This document shows, one piece after another, positions 36,401 through 48,100 of a stretch of 64,000 nt of DNA. The stretch spans positions 15,092,501-15,156,500 of the forward strand of contig NC_056540.1 in assembly GCF_910596095.1 (NCBI RefSeq). Direction: 5' to 3'. The stretch comes from Thunnus maccoyii (Eukaryota > Chordata > Actinopteri > Scombriformes > Scombridae). The translations under genes were made by a program, and so were the position numbers. Position 1 is the stretch's first letter; the number at the start of each line of letters is the position of its first letter. The notes beneath the pieces are model-generated. The model was not told where the DNA came from and searched no databases. It saw only the letters and a list, made by a program, of their open reading frames with translations.

Positions 36401-36723
36401 AAATTACATACAAGACCCCAGGAAGAGTAGTTGTTGCCAAAGTTACAACTAATGGGGATCCAAATAAACAATAAAGTATAATACATTTCAGTATTAGTAA
36501 GCCTTTGTTTATGAATTCATTGACTAGACCATGTTAGAATTTATATAATTTCAACTATATTTATACAGGGTACAGGGTTAGCTGAGCATATACATGGTAT
36601 TTTATACTTACACCCTGTTAAGAATTAAATGAATTATCACAAACAATATAATACCATACAATACAAGTTAGGATGAAATCCTGACCATGAACAAACTCGC
36701 ACTCCTTTCACTATTGTCTGCCT

Positions 36724-36761
36724 CTATCAACAAGTGATGGTGTTTTATTCTGACCAATCAG
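36724..36761 (+). promoter_or_regulatory. X-box and Y-box-like elements of the cd74 promoter
   Basis: A word ctatcaacaagtgatgg (36724-36740) resembles the MHC class II X box, and ctgaccaatcag (36750-36761) is an inverted-CCAAT Y box. They lie about 200 bp upstream of the cd74 ATG, in the order and with the short spacing used by class II and invariant-chain genes, where RFX, NF-Y and CIITA act. The match is by eye; the S/W box was not clearly found. Confidence 0.5.
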
Positions 36762-36948
36762 ATAGCTCTCACAGCTTCACTGAGCCGTCCCACAGCCTTT
36801 TTAAGAGAGGGACTTTCCACAACCCTTCACCTTTCTCAGGAACCTGTCTGGTATTTCTTCCCCATTTGAAAGGAAATTTATCTACTCGACCTCCCAGATT
36901 TTCTCCAGTTTGTTCCATTGAAGAAGCCGAGAAAAACTTCCAAGACAG

Positions 36949-39900
36949 ATGGCCCACCAAGAAGATGCTCCCCTGGCCAGAGGAAGCCTGGCAGGCAGTG
37001 AAGAGGTCCTTGTTACCTCTGCAGTACCCAGAGGGTGAGAGGATCATATCATAAATTAACTTATATATTTTTTTACTTATGATAACAGCTGTTTGCATAG
37101 TAGTAGCTCCAGTGTAATATTTGCTAATAAAGTGCATGTCCGTCTATGTAGAGCTGAATTAAAATGAGCAATGAATCACATTTAAAAGTAGAAAGCTAAT
37201 AACATACAGCAATATCAATTTAAAACTCAACAGAATATTGGTTTTGGTTATATTATCCCTAAATATGATTATATCTGGTTCAGATTTTTTATACTTTTTC
37301 AGATCGGTTCAGTATTTAGTTGATAAAATAATAAGTTTGTGTAGTTGTTGTATTACAACTATATTTAAAATAATTCAAAATATTATTTATCTTAATACAT
37401 TTTTAAGCATCTTCAATAACCTCTGTCCTTTGCACCAAGAGTTGGCTGGAAGTTCTCTGCCTAGTAACTGGTGATGCTGTCATTGCTATTGGCTATTTTC
37501 ATAATTTACGACAGAAAAAAGAAAACAAACATATATAGTATGAAATAAGATATATTGTGAGCTAGAAATGCATATGATATATTGTTGTTATAACAACATA
37601 TCACAGTATCTCCAATGTATGAAACATATTTTTGTGTTAGATGTGAGGAATAAAGAAAGCTTCCTGTTTCCCCTCAAAACTCAGACTTTAGTGCTGTAAT
37701 ATATGTATTTAATCTTGAAAATTTACTTTTTAAGATAAACTTAAGATCAGATAAACCAACATCTTAATAAAAACACACTTGATGAGATATGAGGACGATT
37801 GTTTACATGCAGTACTTGGAAATATTTATAAGTCTCTGGGTTGTTTCACTTTTTCAAATTTCACTTTTCATTAATGTGAAATAAGTGAAAGTACAGTTGT
37901 TGAGGCCTTGCACCTTTTTTTTAAAGAAAAAAATAACAGAATACGTGTTTATACATCTTACACAGGCTCTAAATATTTACTGGATGCGTACTTCCTCATA
38001 ATACCAGGAGACAGTGTCTGCCTAGTAACTAGTGATCAATAGAATGTGTTCACATTCTATTGGCTATTATTGAGCAGCAGAGAAAAAAAAAGAATTTATT
38101 ATATATTTATGTCCCAGGCCTTTTATTACTTTAGGTAACATTATGGCAACTTCAAAGTCAATTTGTGTGGATTTTATATTCTTTAGAAAATGAATAATAC
38201 CATGACTTTAGGTCTACTTATGAGGCTTTTCTGTCTGCCAGGCTGTCAAAAACAAATGGCCCATACTTTGACAAACTGCCCTTTAGGAACTCCCCTCCAA
38301 GTCACTTTAATACATCGGACTCTTTCTGTAAAATCCCACTTTTAGTTTCTCTAAACTTGGCTGTGTGTTTTTCAAGTGACACATATTTTTCTTTTTCTCT
38401 CCCTCTCAGAAGCTCCAACAGTCGTGCCTTGAAGGTGGCAGGCCTGACAACCTTGGCATGTCTGCTGCTGGCCAGCCAGGTCTTTACTGCCTACATGATG
38501 TTTAACCAGGGGCAGCAGATCCACTCGCTGCAGAAGAACTCTGAGAGAATGGGCAAACAGCTGACCCGCTCATCCAAGGGTAATAAGGGAGCATTAAAGT
38601 CCTTATGATCGGAAAGGGTGGTCCAAGAAGGGATGCGTCATTAATGAGAAATAGCCTTCATCTGATAGGAGGAGGAGGAGGAGGAGGAGGAGGAGCAGGA
38701 TGTAAGAATGAAAAAGTGGACAGGGAAGTGAGTTTGCTTTCAGGAACAGAAACAGACAACTAGGAAGTGAAAGTTGCTTGTGATTCATTGGGGGCAGAAA
38801 ATATTTTTAAGCACTTTTAGTTTTCAGTAAAAACAGACAAAAAACTAATTCCCAGAAATGTATTCACACTGTTCCATTGTAATTTTTTAGTTTTTAAAAT
38901 TGAATCTTTTTTAAATACTTTTAATCAGTTTGATTTTTAAAGTGATGAAATCCCTAGGCTAATTATCAGTTCTCCCTTTTTCCTAGCTGCGGCTCCAATG
39001 AAGATGCACATGCCCATGAACAGCCTCCCTCTGCTGATGGACTTCACTACGGATGAGGACTCCAAGACTTCCAAGACTCCCCTGACAGTAAGTTTACACC
39101 TCCCTCCTAGAAAAAACTCAATGTAACTGTGTCTAAGTGGCAGCAACAAACTCATTTATAGTGTATAATCAATGGCATCTGCTTGAATCTGAAAGTATAC
39201 ATCTCGTACAGAATTATTGTTTTAGTTACATGTAATTATAATTCCCCTCTGTTCTCTCCCACCAGAAACTGCAGGACATTGCTATCGTTAATGTGGAGAA
39301 ACAGCTGAAGGATCTCCTGCAGGTATGTTGCTCTCACTATCATGTTTGTCCTCACATCGCTGATGTTGTGTCGCTAAGTTCCGTCTTGTTTTGCGCAGGT
39401 CTCCGAGCTGCCACATGTCAACGAGACCTTCCTGGTCAACCTTCAGAGCGTGGAGAAGCAGATGAACGAGAGCGAGTGGAAGGTGAAGCCTCTCACACGC
39501 TCAAATAGAAACTAATAAAACTAAAATAGAGATGAATACATTTAAATGATCTTGTTATTGACGGTTTCTAAACATTTTGTACCCTGCAGAGCTTTGAGTC
39601 CTGGATGCGCTACTGGCTGCTCTTCCAGATGGCCCAGCAGACACCTGCACCCCCCACAGCTCAGCCAGGTTACTGCAAACTTCTCTCCAGTGCTCCTTTA
39701 TATTTTAGCATTTAGTTGATGTTCTGTTTTCCTACATTTCTAGTAGCCAGAAGCAGGAGGTTTAAGGTTTCTGTAATATATTACTGTGATGATATTAATG
39801 TCAGACAGACATCCTGAGCAAGGACGGAGTGTGGAGCTTAGGAGTTTTCAATATGTGTACAGATGGCTTGTTTAAGATTGCCATCATTTTTATAATTTCA

Positions 39901-40715
39901 GTGCAAAAAGGTTAATAACGGCATACCAGATGATATCTTGGTACTGTCACAGAGTATTTAGAAGTTATTATAGGAGAGGCTCTTACATCTTGTAAAAGGT
40001 AAAACCACCTTTCTTATCGCAAGTGTCCGTTCCTCTCTACTGCTCATGGGTAAACTTCAGCCAGTTTTACAAACAGAGATTTAACCTAGTGTGAAATTTT
40101 ATTTCTGCACTTACCTCCAAGGACAACTATTGTTAGCTCTGTGCTACACTCAGTGGTAATTAAAACCAAACAAGCCTTTAATATTCTCCTTCTTATTATT
40201 TCCATCCCTCAGTCTCTACCATCAAGACCAAATGCCAGCTGGAGGCAGCACCAGGTGGCGCCAAGATCGGCTCCTACAAGCCTCAGTGTGACGAGCAGGG
40301 CCGCTACAAGCCCATGCAGTGCTGGCACGCCACCGGCTACTGCTGGTGTGTGGACGAGAGCGGCACACCCATTGAGGGCACCACCATGCGCGGCCGCCCT
40401 GACTGTCAGAGAGGTAGAGGGCACAGATTTCAAGACTTTTGATCCAACATGGGTCTGAAGCTTTTCATGTGAGGCCTTTGTGAATGATGAAAGAAACTGA
40501 ATCGCCTCCTTTTTCTGTTCATTTTAGGCGCCACTCCTCGTCGCATGTTGTTTGCACCCAGGATGATGCAGAAGACCATCAGCTTTGAGGGTGAGTGCAT
40601 AAAATTAAGTATTTTAGTGGATTCATAGATTACAAACATTTTGAAAAGACTGAATGTTTGGTTGCTACACATCATCACTCACTGTGTTTTTTTTTTCTTT
40701 TTTCCAGATCAGTGA
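36949..40715 (+). CDS. cd74: MHC class II invariant chain with thyroglobulin type-1 domain
   Basis: Type II membrane chaperone that trimerises, blocks the class II groove and directs class II to endosomes. Coding exons: 36949-37034, 38410-38579, 38987-39087, 39266-39322, 39399-39482, 39590-39668, 40213-40413, 40528-40590, 40708-40715; phases agree and give 282 aa. Exon 1 starts MAHQEDAPLARG, with an acidic EEVLV motif possibly serving endosomal sorting. Exon 2 holds the membrane segment (about residues 38-60, RALKVAGLTTLACLLLASQ). Exon 3 is the CLIP-like Met-rich part (APMKMHMPMNSLPLLM). Exons 4-6 cover the trimerisation region. Exon 7 encodes the thyroglobulin-1 domain with six cysteines (near 200, 218, 229, 236, 238, 257) and the CWCV signature, like the mammalian p41 form. 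The last exon adds only two residues. The ATG choice rests on the donor at 37035 and on phase. Confidence 0.93.
38667..38695. repeat. (AGG)n microsatellite in cd74 intron 2
   Basis: About nine GGA units downstream of exon 2. Confidence 0.85.
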
Positions 40716-41575
40716 ATCCAATGAAGCAAAGTGTGTCTCTTTTCAATGAGTGATCGTCGCAGGCAGAAATAATCATCATTTTAAGCTAACTGCTGACTCT
40801 CATACAGTAAATGAGCTTTCCTGATCAGTCTTTTACGTAATCTCTTGATTTTAACGTTTTTACCAGGTGTCTGAAATCAAAACAATAGAGGCCTGTTTCA
40901 GTTAACTGCTTTTTATCAGATAGGCTTACTTTGGGGGTGTTCTCATTGACCATTTAACTTTTGACCATTGATATAATCTACAATGTACTGTTTGTGAGTA
41001 ACATTGCTGTTTGCTTCTGAAGAATGCTTCATGTAACAAAAAAAAAATGATTTTTTCACTTTGCCCCAGTAGTATTTAGTAGTAGTGCTTTAGTAGTGGA
41101 GATAGTTTTAGTTTTACTTGATGATACAAAGGAGGGGAGTGGACGTTTGCTTGTGGTGCAGACAGCATTAAAAACTACATTTAAAAAAATGTGAACAGCC
41201 AAAACTCTTTCCAGAAACAGTGTCCACTGTTACTCTGATAATCCACACACCATACCATGGACAGATTTCTTCTATGGACAGCAGTTCTGATGAAAACTGT
41301 CCACAGTGAGGTCTGTGGACTACTCAGAGTAATGGGGATGCTGTTTCTGGAAAGAGTTGTTGCTGTTTAATTTTTTATTGCTGTGAGTGTTACGAACTTC
41401 TGCTGACCAAATAAAGCCAAAATTATCTGCATGGCTAGACACCATGAGAGTTTAATGAGAAAATACGTTTGTGCATTTTGAGTGAACACATCCTTTAAAG
41501 GATGTGATAGGAGGAAGTAATTTTTCTATGAAGGTGTTGAGAAGGTGAAATAAAGTTTTCCTAACAACACTGTTT
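40716..41575 (+). other. cd74 3' UTR
   Basis: Sequence after the stop codon runs to AATAAA words at 41410-41415 and 41549-41554, either of which could end the transcript. It contains the long inverted repeat at 41201-41362. Confidence 0.5.
41201..41362. repeat. Long imperfect inverted repeat in the cd74 3' UTR
   Basis: The left arm starts aaaactctttccagaaacag, and the right arm ends with its near reverse complement (ctgtttctggaaagagttgt). Inner words also pair: 'gttactctgataatccacac' against 'gtggactactcagagtaat', and 'tggacag' against 'ctgtcca'. The arms span about 75 bp each with a short loop, so the RNA could form a long hairpin. It is probably a small foldback MITE. Confidence 0.6.
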
Positions 41576-41599
41576 GCATTGTTATACATGATAAACTGA

Positions 41600-43217
41600 G
41601 ATCATGGTCATTTGAGATGATATAATTGTGGAATTTAAAAGCTAAATAAGGCCTTAATAAACTTTAACCTGATTAGATGCAGTGATGCTGCTCACTTTTC
41701 CTGCATTTTCTGGCATCTGTTTCAGTTTTCATTGAAGATACAGATTCATTCACTTCTACATTCAATACATTTCCAGTTCAAAAACCTTAACAAGTAGCAG
41801 TTTTCATACATTATAAATTGAATTATCCTTTAGTACTTGAATTCTTAAGTCACATCCTTCTCCTCTATACATGAATTTACAGCCACCAATCTCTCCCTCC
41901 TTCTCATACATATTCATAGATCATCATTAAGGAAAGACAAAACAGTCACAAAAGTTGCAAAGCCAATAAGCTGGTACTCAGTCCAGATTAAAACGAGGTT
42001 GTGTTTATCATGAAACAGACATCAAATTAAATTAAAGAATCTGATCAGCAAAACAGAAAACCATGTTTTGCTTTGTTTCCCAGCTGATCCCTTCAGTGCT
42101 GTTTTCCCAGTCCTGGTTTGAGCATCTTGTTATTCTTGAGGGATGCATAGCTGCCAGCGTCATTTTGATGAACGAACAAGTGTTGGTTCCTGTTGCTCTG
42201 CCTGGTAGTGATGACATACAAAGATTACACTAGTAAAATTAATTTGGGGAATTTAGTCGTGCTTAGAGGAAATCCTGTCAATATGTCCTCAAACCAGCTT
42301 CCTCATTTTTTAGAGTTGTGAGAAAAAGGAAGGGAGAGTGGTAAACACCTGCAGCAGAAAATCAGAAATCAGATGAGAATAAAGACACTAAAGTAGGTCA
42401 TAGATCTCCAGTCTAAGAGATCTTCTAACTTCTAACTTAGTCAGTGACTCCACAATGTGGACACATCTACAGCTGAAATGACTGAAGGGTAAGTGCTTGA
42501 CTCAAAGATACACTGCACATTGGTAAATTATTGTTTTTCCACATCAGAACAGAAATACATGTTTAGGAGCAGATGTAGCTGTAGATATTTTATGATCATG
42601 AAACATTTTGGATAAAGGGACATCTACATATCTTGCTCTTTTATCTAACAGGGGATACAACAGTACAACAAAACTTTATAAGGAAATAAATTGGCATTTT
42701 AATTGATTTACCTTTATATTGTTGTTTGACTGTTTTTTAACAGTTTTTATGATGAAATATAGTTTAATGTTGTTTTCATATATGGTTTGCTTTGTGGGTA
42801 TTTATTTCCTGCAGTTTGGTAATCAGTGTTGGTTGATAAGGGCGGGAACACTGTGATTTCTATGTACTTACATATCATGGCTGTGGACATGATCCTTTGG
42901 TAAAAAAAACAGGAGTTTTAAAGCCTTCCACTGTTGTACTTATTGTTACTGCATTTGTATGTTTGAACATCATTCTGCAGAATGATGTATATGCAGAGTC
43001 TGATACTTGAAGGCAGTTTATGATTTGCACATATAAGCAGGATTTTGTGACATTACAACTAGTCTGGGCGCCAATCAGTCCAATATTCAACTGGATGGAC
43101 TTGTTACTGAGAGACAGCTTGTGTTCAGTAGTTAAACTTCTTAAATGACAAGGTAATTTAACTTTTTGTTGAAAGAAACATATCAGATGCTAATTATTAT
43201 TCAAAGCAGAGTATATA

Positions 43218-43258
<41 letters not shown>

Positions 43259-43580
43259 TTTCATTTGTCTGGAGGGGATCTTTAAGGTGGAGAGGTTCCC
43301 CAAATCATGTCAGAAATCTCATCACTATTAACAAAAATAAATAAATGAATAATATATATATAAGTTCCTATAGCTTCTAGAAAGTCAAATTCAAAAAGCA
43401 TCTTCAAATCTTTTTACAGTAATATTTCTCCTTTCTTCCATTAAAAAGCATGTTTTGTTCTATTTACAGCCTCACATTACAAAAAAGGTCTTTTCAGGAC
43501 TCACACTAAAACTGCAATATATAAAGTTCTCTCTTTGGATCTTGATATTTTCAGGTGTCACTGGCTGTCCTCCTGCCTGC
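41600..43580. other. Intergenic region between cd74 and the CD14-like relic
   Basis: No coding exon could be supported. The stretch is AT-rich, with a TA/AT microsatellite and poly-T at about 43217-43261. Confidence 0.6.
43217..43261. repeat. (AT)n microsatellite with adjoining poly-T
   Basis: About 13 AT units followed by about 12 T. Confidence 0.85.
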
Positions 43581-43581
43581 C

Positions 43582-44892
43582 ATGAGACTGGTTCTTGCTT
43601 TTGGGACTCGCTGTCACTTTAGGAACAGCCGCTTCTCTTTGAAGCTTAAGCGAAAATGGGACTGGTTGTGAATTCAACATCTGGTTACCGCAAACCACAA
43701 AGTTTGTTTTCTTTACAGTCTTTGGAACTGGAGCTGAGAGATGGCAAACTGGATGGATCTAACCTTGGATCCAAATTTTTCATTAATCCAGATTAATAAA
43801 CTACTTTTTAACATCACAATTCCCTTTTCATTTATCAGTTAACTGATCCCATTTCTACTACTGTTTCAACTGGGTGAAATTAGCACAATTTCATCCACTA
43901 TCAAAGCTATCCAATCCTTGCAGCATCCAGTGTTACCTGACAGCTCTAAAATTCAAGTCCTTCAACTGAAAGGCATAACAGTGGACTCCTCCCTCCTCCA
44001 GCTCTCCTTCCAGGTGTTCCACCATTGGCTGTTTGACTCCCTGAAATCTCTTAGTCTTGTTGGTTCTGGCCTGGTTGAGATTGAGTGCTACTGGGCTAGA
44101 ATGGTAGAGAACCTGCCTTATCTGGATCTGTCAGAGAACCCCTTCTCTTGGACCAACCTGCAGAACATATCACAATGCTCCTGTCTTTCATTCAGGCATC
44201 TAAAATCTTTCCGTCTGAGTGGCAGCAACTTAACCTCCCTCCAGGCTCTCTGAACGCCCCTGAGTCTCGCCCCTCGCCTTTGCTGAACTTGATATCAGCA
44301 GAAACAAGTCCATCTTCCACTATCCACACTGCCTCCGGGCGGTGACGCCGCTCAGGATGCTATCAGGGATCACTGAGGTTAACACATTGTTCTCTACATC
44401 TCTGGAAGAGCTGGACCTTGTAATTTTTTGGAAGTATTCAGTAACCCACCGCAGGGCCTGAAGATGCTCAGTTTGTCTAAAAACTGCCTCAAACGTCTCC
44501 CATCTCTGGCTAACCTGTCTGAGCCCCAGGTGCTGGAGGTGGATAATAACCAGCTTACTATCTTGATAAATGAGACAGGGGTCAGTTTGAGCACAGTGGA
44601 GCAGCTGAATATTCTCCATGCAGGGAGGAACTATCAGTGTGACTGTATCCTAAAAGACACCGTCACCTTCCTGAACATACACACTGAGTTTGTGTATGCC
44701 ACTCCATTGACCCAGCATTGGATTGGTGCAATGAATTTGCCTCTTGAAACGTGTAAATGCTACCGGTGGGAGACGACACCACAGCTCTCCTCTCTATTCG
44801 ATGGTATTTATTGGTTTCTTGTCATGGCTGATTTCTTTTTGTTGATGTTTGCCGTAAACAACATCCTTGTTTGTAATAAAATGGAGAATTAA
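43582..44892 (+). pseudogene. CD14-like leucine-rich-repeat gene, disrupted
   Basis: Several LRR segments on the + strand lie in the right order but not in one frame. A part with LELELRDGKLDG near 43720 resembles the VEVEIHAGGL stretch of CD14. Then come IQVLQLKGITVDSS, LKSLSLVGSGL, the pair IEC...LDLSENP (CD14 has FSC...LDLSDNP), a Cys-containing LSFRHLKSFRLSGSNL, a LDISRNKS repeat, SLEELDL and LKMLSLSKNCLKRLPSL. A CDC-containing C-terminal cap and a hydrophobic segment (YWFLVMADFFLLMF) close it at 44892. Stops occur at 43669, 43794 and 44251, and frame changes near 44251-44265 and 44410-44430. No TIR domain follows. In mammals CD14 lies close to SLC35A4, which is 8 kb away here. I read it as a CD14 relic; a decayed TLR-type LRR gene, or a gene with undetected introns, remains possible. 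Confidence 0.5.
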
Positions 44893-45122
44893 TAAAGAAT
44901 AAACAACTTCTGGCAGTGTTCCATATTTCAAAATGACCCAGTGAGGATGGTTGAAGAAAATTACTTCAAAATGATTATTCCTCAGTTTTGACCTTTCTGT
45001 CCATCTTGGTAACCGTACCCTGATCGCTTAGACCCGTGAAAGTAGATTCTGTCTCATCAATAATTCAGCAGAGTGCAATGAAATCCAGGTGACCCAGCGG
45101 CTACGGTAGACATAAAGACAGG

Positions 45123-48100
45123 ATGGCCACTGGGAACATGAATGCACCTGTAAGTACCAATTCTTTTAACAACCATTACATCGTAAAATGACAGAAAACA
45201 GAATTAAAGCAAATGAAGTCTGGCTCGTGGTGATCTGTGACCATGTTTCTACAGCCGTGTGAGAGAGGTGAAACAGTGAGAGTGGGAGTTCTACTTCCTG
45301 CAATCCCAGGTAAAGCAAGTGGGAAAATGTAAAATCTATAAATCTGCTATGGCACCATTAGAGAGATGTGTTTTTAAATTCTATATCTGTTTGTGCACTC
45401 AGAGGGTAAAAACTGTGTAGTTATTATAGAAGATGGACGTACTGTAGTCTACACATCGGGGAAGGATGAGGTAAAAAAAAACTGTCACTGTCACCATTTA
45501 GTTATTTGCTCTCTGCAAGCTCTCAATGCTGTATGTGTTTTTCAAACAGGAAAGAAAGTCCTTCTTATTTGACCAAGTTGTGACTGTTGACAACATACAG
45601 GTACAGAAGACCTTTTGACCTCTGATTTATACCAACGTGACTGTTTTATTTGAGCTACTCCACAAAGCCTCTCTACTGCCTTGGACTGCAGAATATTGTG
45701 ATGTCTGGAAACTGTGTGTCTGAATATTAATCTGCAGAGATTCCACTCTGAGCTCCTGCAGCCTCTAACTGAGTCTATATCTAGTGGTTATAATGGAGCG
45801 CTGCTGATATGTGGAGCCTCCGCTGAGAAGATGAGCACTCTGATTGACCACAGTATCGTCAAACAGGTGGAGCCTTAAACAAAACCGTAACCAGTATTGA
45901 CAATTTTTATGTTTTCTTATTGTTAATCTTGACTCTGATTGTAGGTTTTGACAAATCTGTTAAGTCGCATGTCATCACAAGTGAAAGAGGAGCTGCTCAT
46001 CTCTTTGTCATTCCTTCAGGTTTGTCCTTCTATATAACGGCATAACCACAAATTATAATAGACACAATATGATAAAGCCTAACTTTAGATGCTTTTTGAT
46101 GTCAGTTTCATCCAGATGGCAGTGCTGTGGATCTCCTAAGCCCCAGCAGACAGACTCTAAAACTTATGATGCACCCAATCCTCGGAAGGTGATTTCATGC
46201 AGTAAACAACAAATACATATTGAAATGGTTTATGCATGCAACACATTGACGTCATGTGCACATGTCTGTCTCAGTCTTATAGGAGGTTTAAGTGAGGTTT
46301 GTGTGGACTCAGCTGAAGAAGCTTATAGTGTTTATGAAACATGCAGAGCAACACTGAAGGCCAATGCAGGCTTCATTTCCAGTAGGTAGGTCACATAAAC
46401 TCTTGCCATGCAATCCAGTTACTGAATAACTTTGAATGGTCAAACACAATAGAATTAAGTGTCATACTCTTGCACAAGTGATTCGATTGTAATGTAGCAG
46501 ATTTCCTGAGCAGGTTGTTGCACACGGTGTCGGTCAGCTTGACCTTTCCTGAATGCTATGAATGAATGTACCTGTGTTCATGTCTGTCTCCCACAGATGT
46601 AGTTCCCTGTTCTCAGTGGCTGTCGAGTGGAAACTCCATCCAGAGGAGCTGGAGTCTGAGGTCTGCCGCAGCAGACTGCAGCTGTTCAGCCTGACAGGAG
46701 GAGCCAGCAGGACTGACCTCAGAGGGTCAGTACAGTACAGCGAGCTATCCATTACATGGGAAAGAGGAGCTAAAAATAATTTCCTAATGTTCAGCTACGT
46801 GTTTAAGAACTGTTCTGTCTATGGGAACCATCAGTCTCATTGCTAAATACCTGGAGACTGGATTGGTACTTAAGTCATCATTATGTCTCTGGTAGATAAC
46901 TCTGTCCTGTGTGCTGGTTATATTTTAACATTTACTATCTTGAGTATTCATAACAGACATTCACAACAATCATTCAGGTCTTATGAATTTTATTTCCATC
47001 CTTATCAGGTACAATTTTCCAATAAAGCATGCCTTATAAAGAGTGTATAAGTATAAGCATTAATATAAGGAAGGGAGGAAGGAAGGGTTGTGGTATTGTG
47101 CATGCTGGCTCACTGTCTCACTGTCATGGCTAACTGTGACACCAGAGCCATCGTTAATGTTATTAGTAACACCTGTGCTTCTTCAGCAATGATTAGTCAA
47201 AACATCTGATGTGAAAAAAAGCTAATTAAGTCCATTTTGCACACAAAGTGCATCATTGCAGTCTTCTGCCATGACAGGGCTCTATTTCAGTCAAATATTA
47301 TGTGTATTGTATCAATTGCTTCAACGAATCTAGCAGCTTGATGCAACATTAAAATTAACACACCGTCCGCAGTTGTCCTACATACAGTACTACAATCTTC
47401 AACACACCCCATGACCAGAAATCATACTACAAAATCATTCTAAGCAGGTTTTAAGTATGTAGTGTGTTCACACTGGAGAAAAGCCAAAATAAGTCAAAAT
47501 AATCAGTATGCATACTAAAAAATCTTGATTTTTGAGGAACACTAATGCACAAAATAAATCACAGAGCTGCTTACAGCTAGAAAACATTAAAACTAGGTGT
47601 GGATAGTGTTGCAACAGCTCTAGTTACACCTCAGAAAGCAAAAAATAACAAGGCTACTGAATAATAAAAACATTTCGCTGCCACTTTGTGAAGTTGGCAA
47701 CAGCATCCTAATGTCAGTTTGACTGGTACTATTTGACTGGTACTATATATATATATATATATATATGTTATGTTTAGTCTGTTCTCTCATCACACACTGA
47801 TGTCTGAATAGCACTTTTAAAATGCCATATAACTGGACAGGTAGCAGCACTATGATGCACAGTGTGTGTTGCACTCAGTGCTAACAGCTGAATACTCTCC
47901 AGAGTCAGCCCACTGATGAAGGTTCTGGACCAAATCCAATGTGAAGCCACAACAACCGACAAGCTCCTGCCTTTCCTCCTAAATGATGCCTTAACAGGAA
48001 ACAGTAAGACGGTTTTCATCTACTGTATCCACCCTCAGGGTAAGTTCCTCTGGTCCCAACCACACCAATTTAAGCATGTGTCTTACTGATGTAAAACCGA

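Noticed and set aside
36734-37054. 106-codon ORF covering cd74 exon 1
   Set aside because: Wrong frame for cd74; the frame starting at 36949 splices in phase to the membrane exon and gives the expected protein.
43918-44892. Toll-like receptor gene
   Set aside because: LRRs and a C-terminal cap are present but no TIR domain follows, and the segment order and neighbours fit CD14 better. Not fully excluded.
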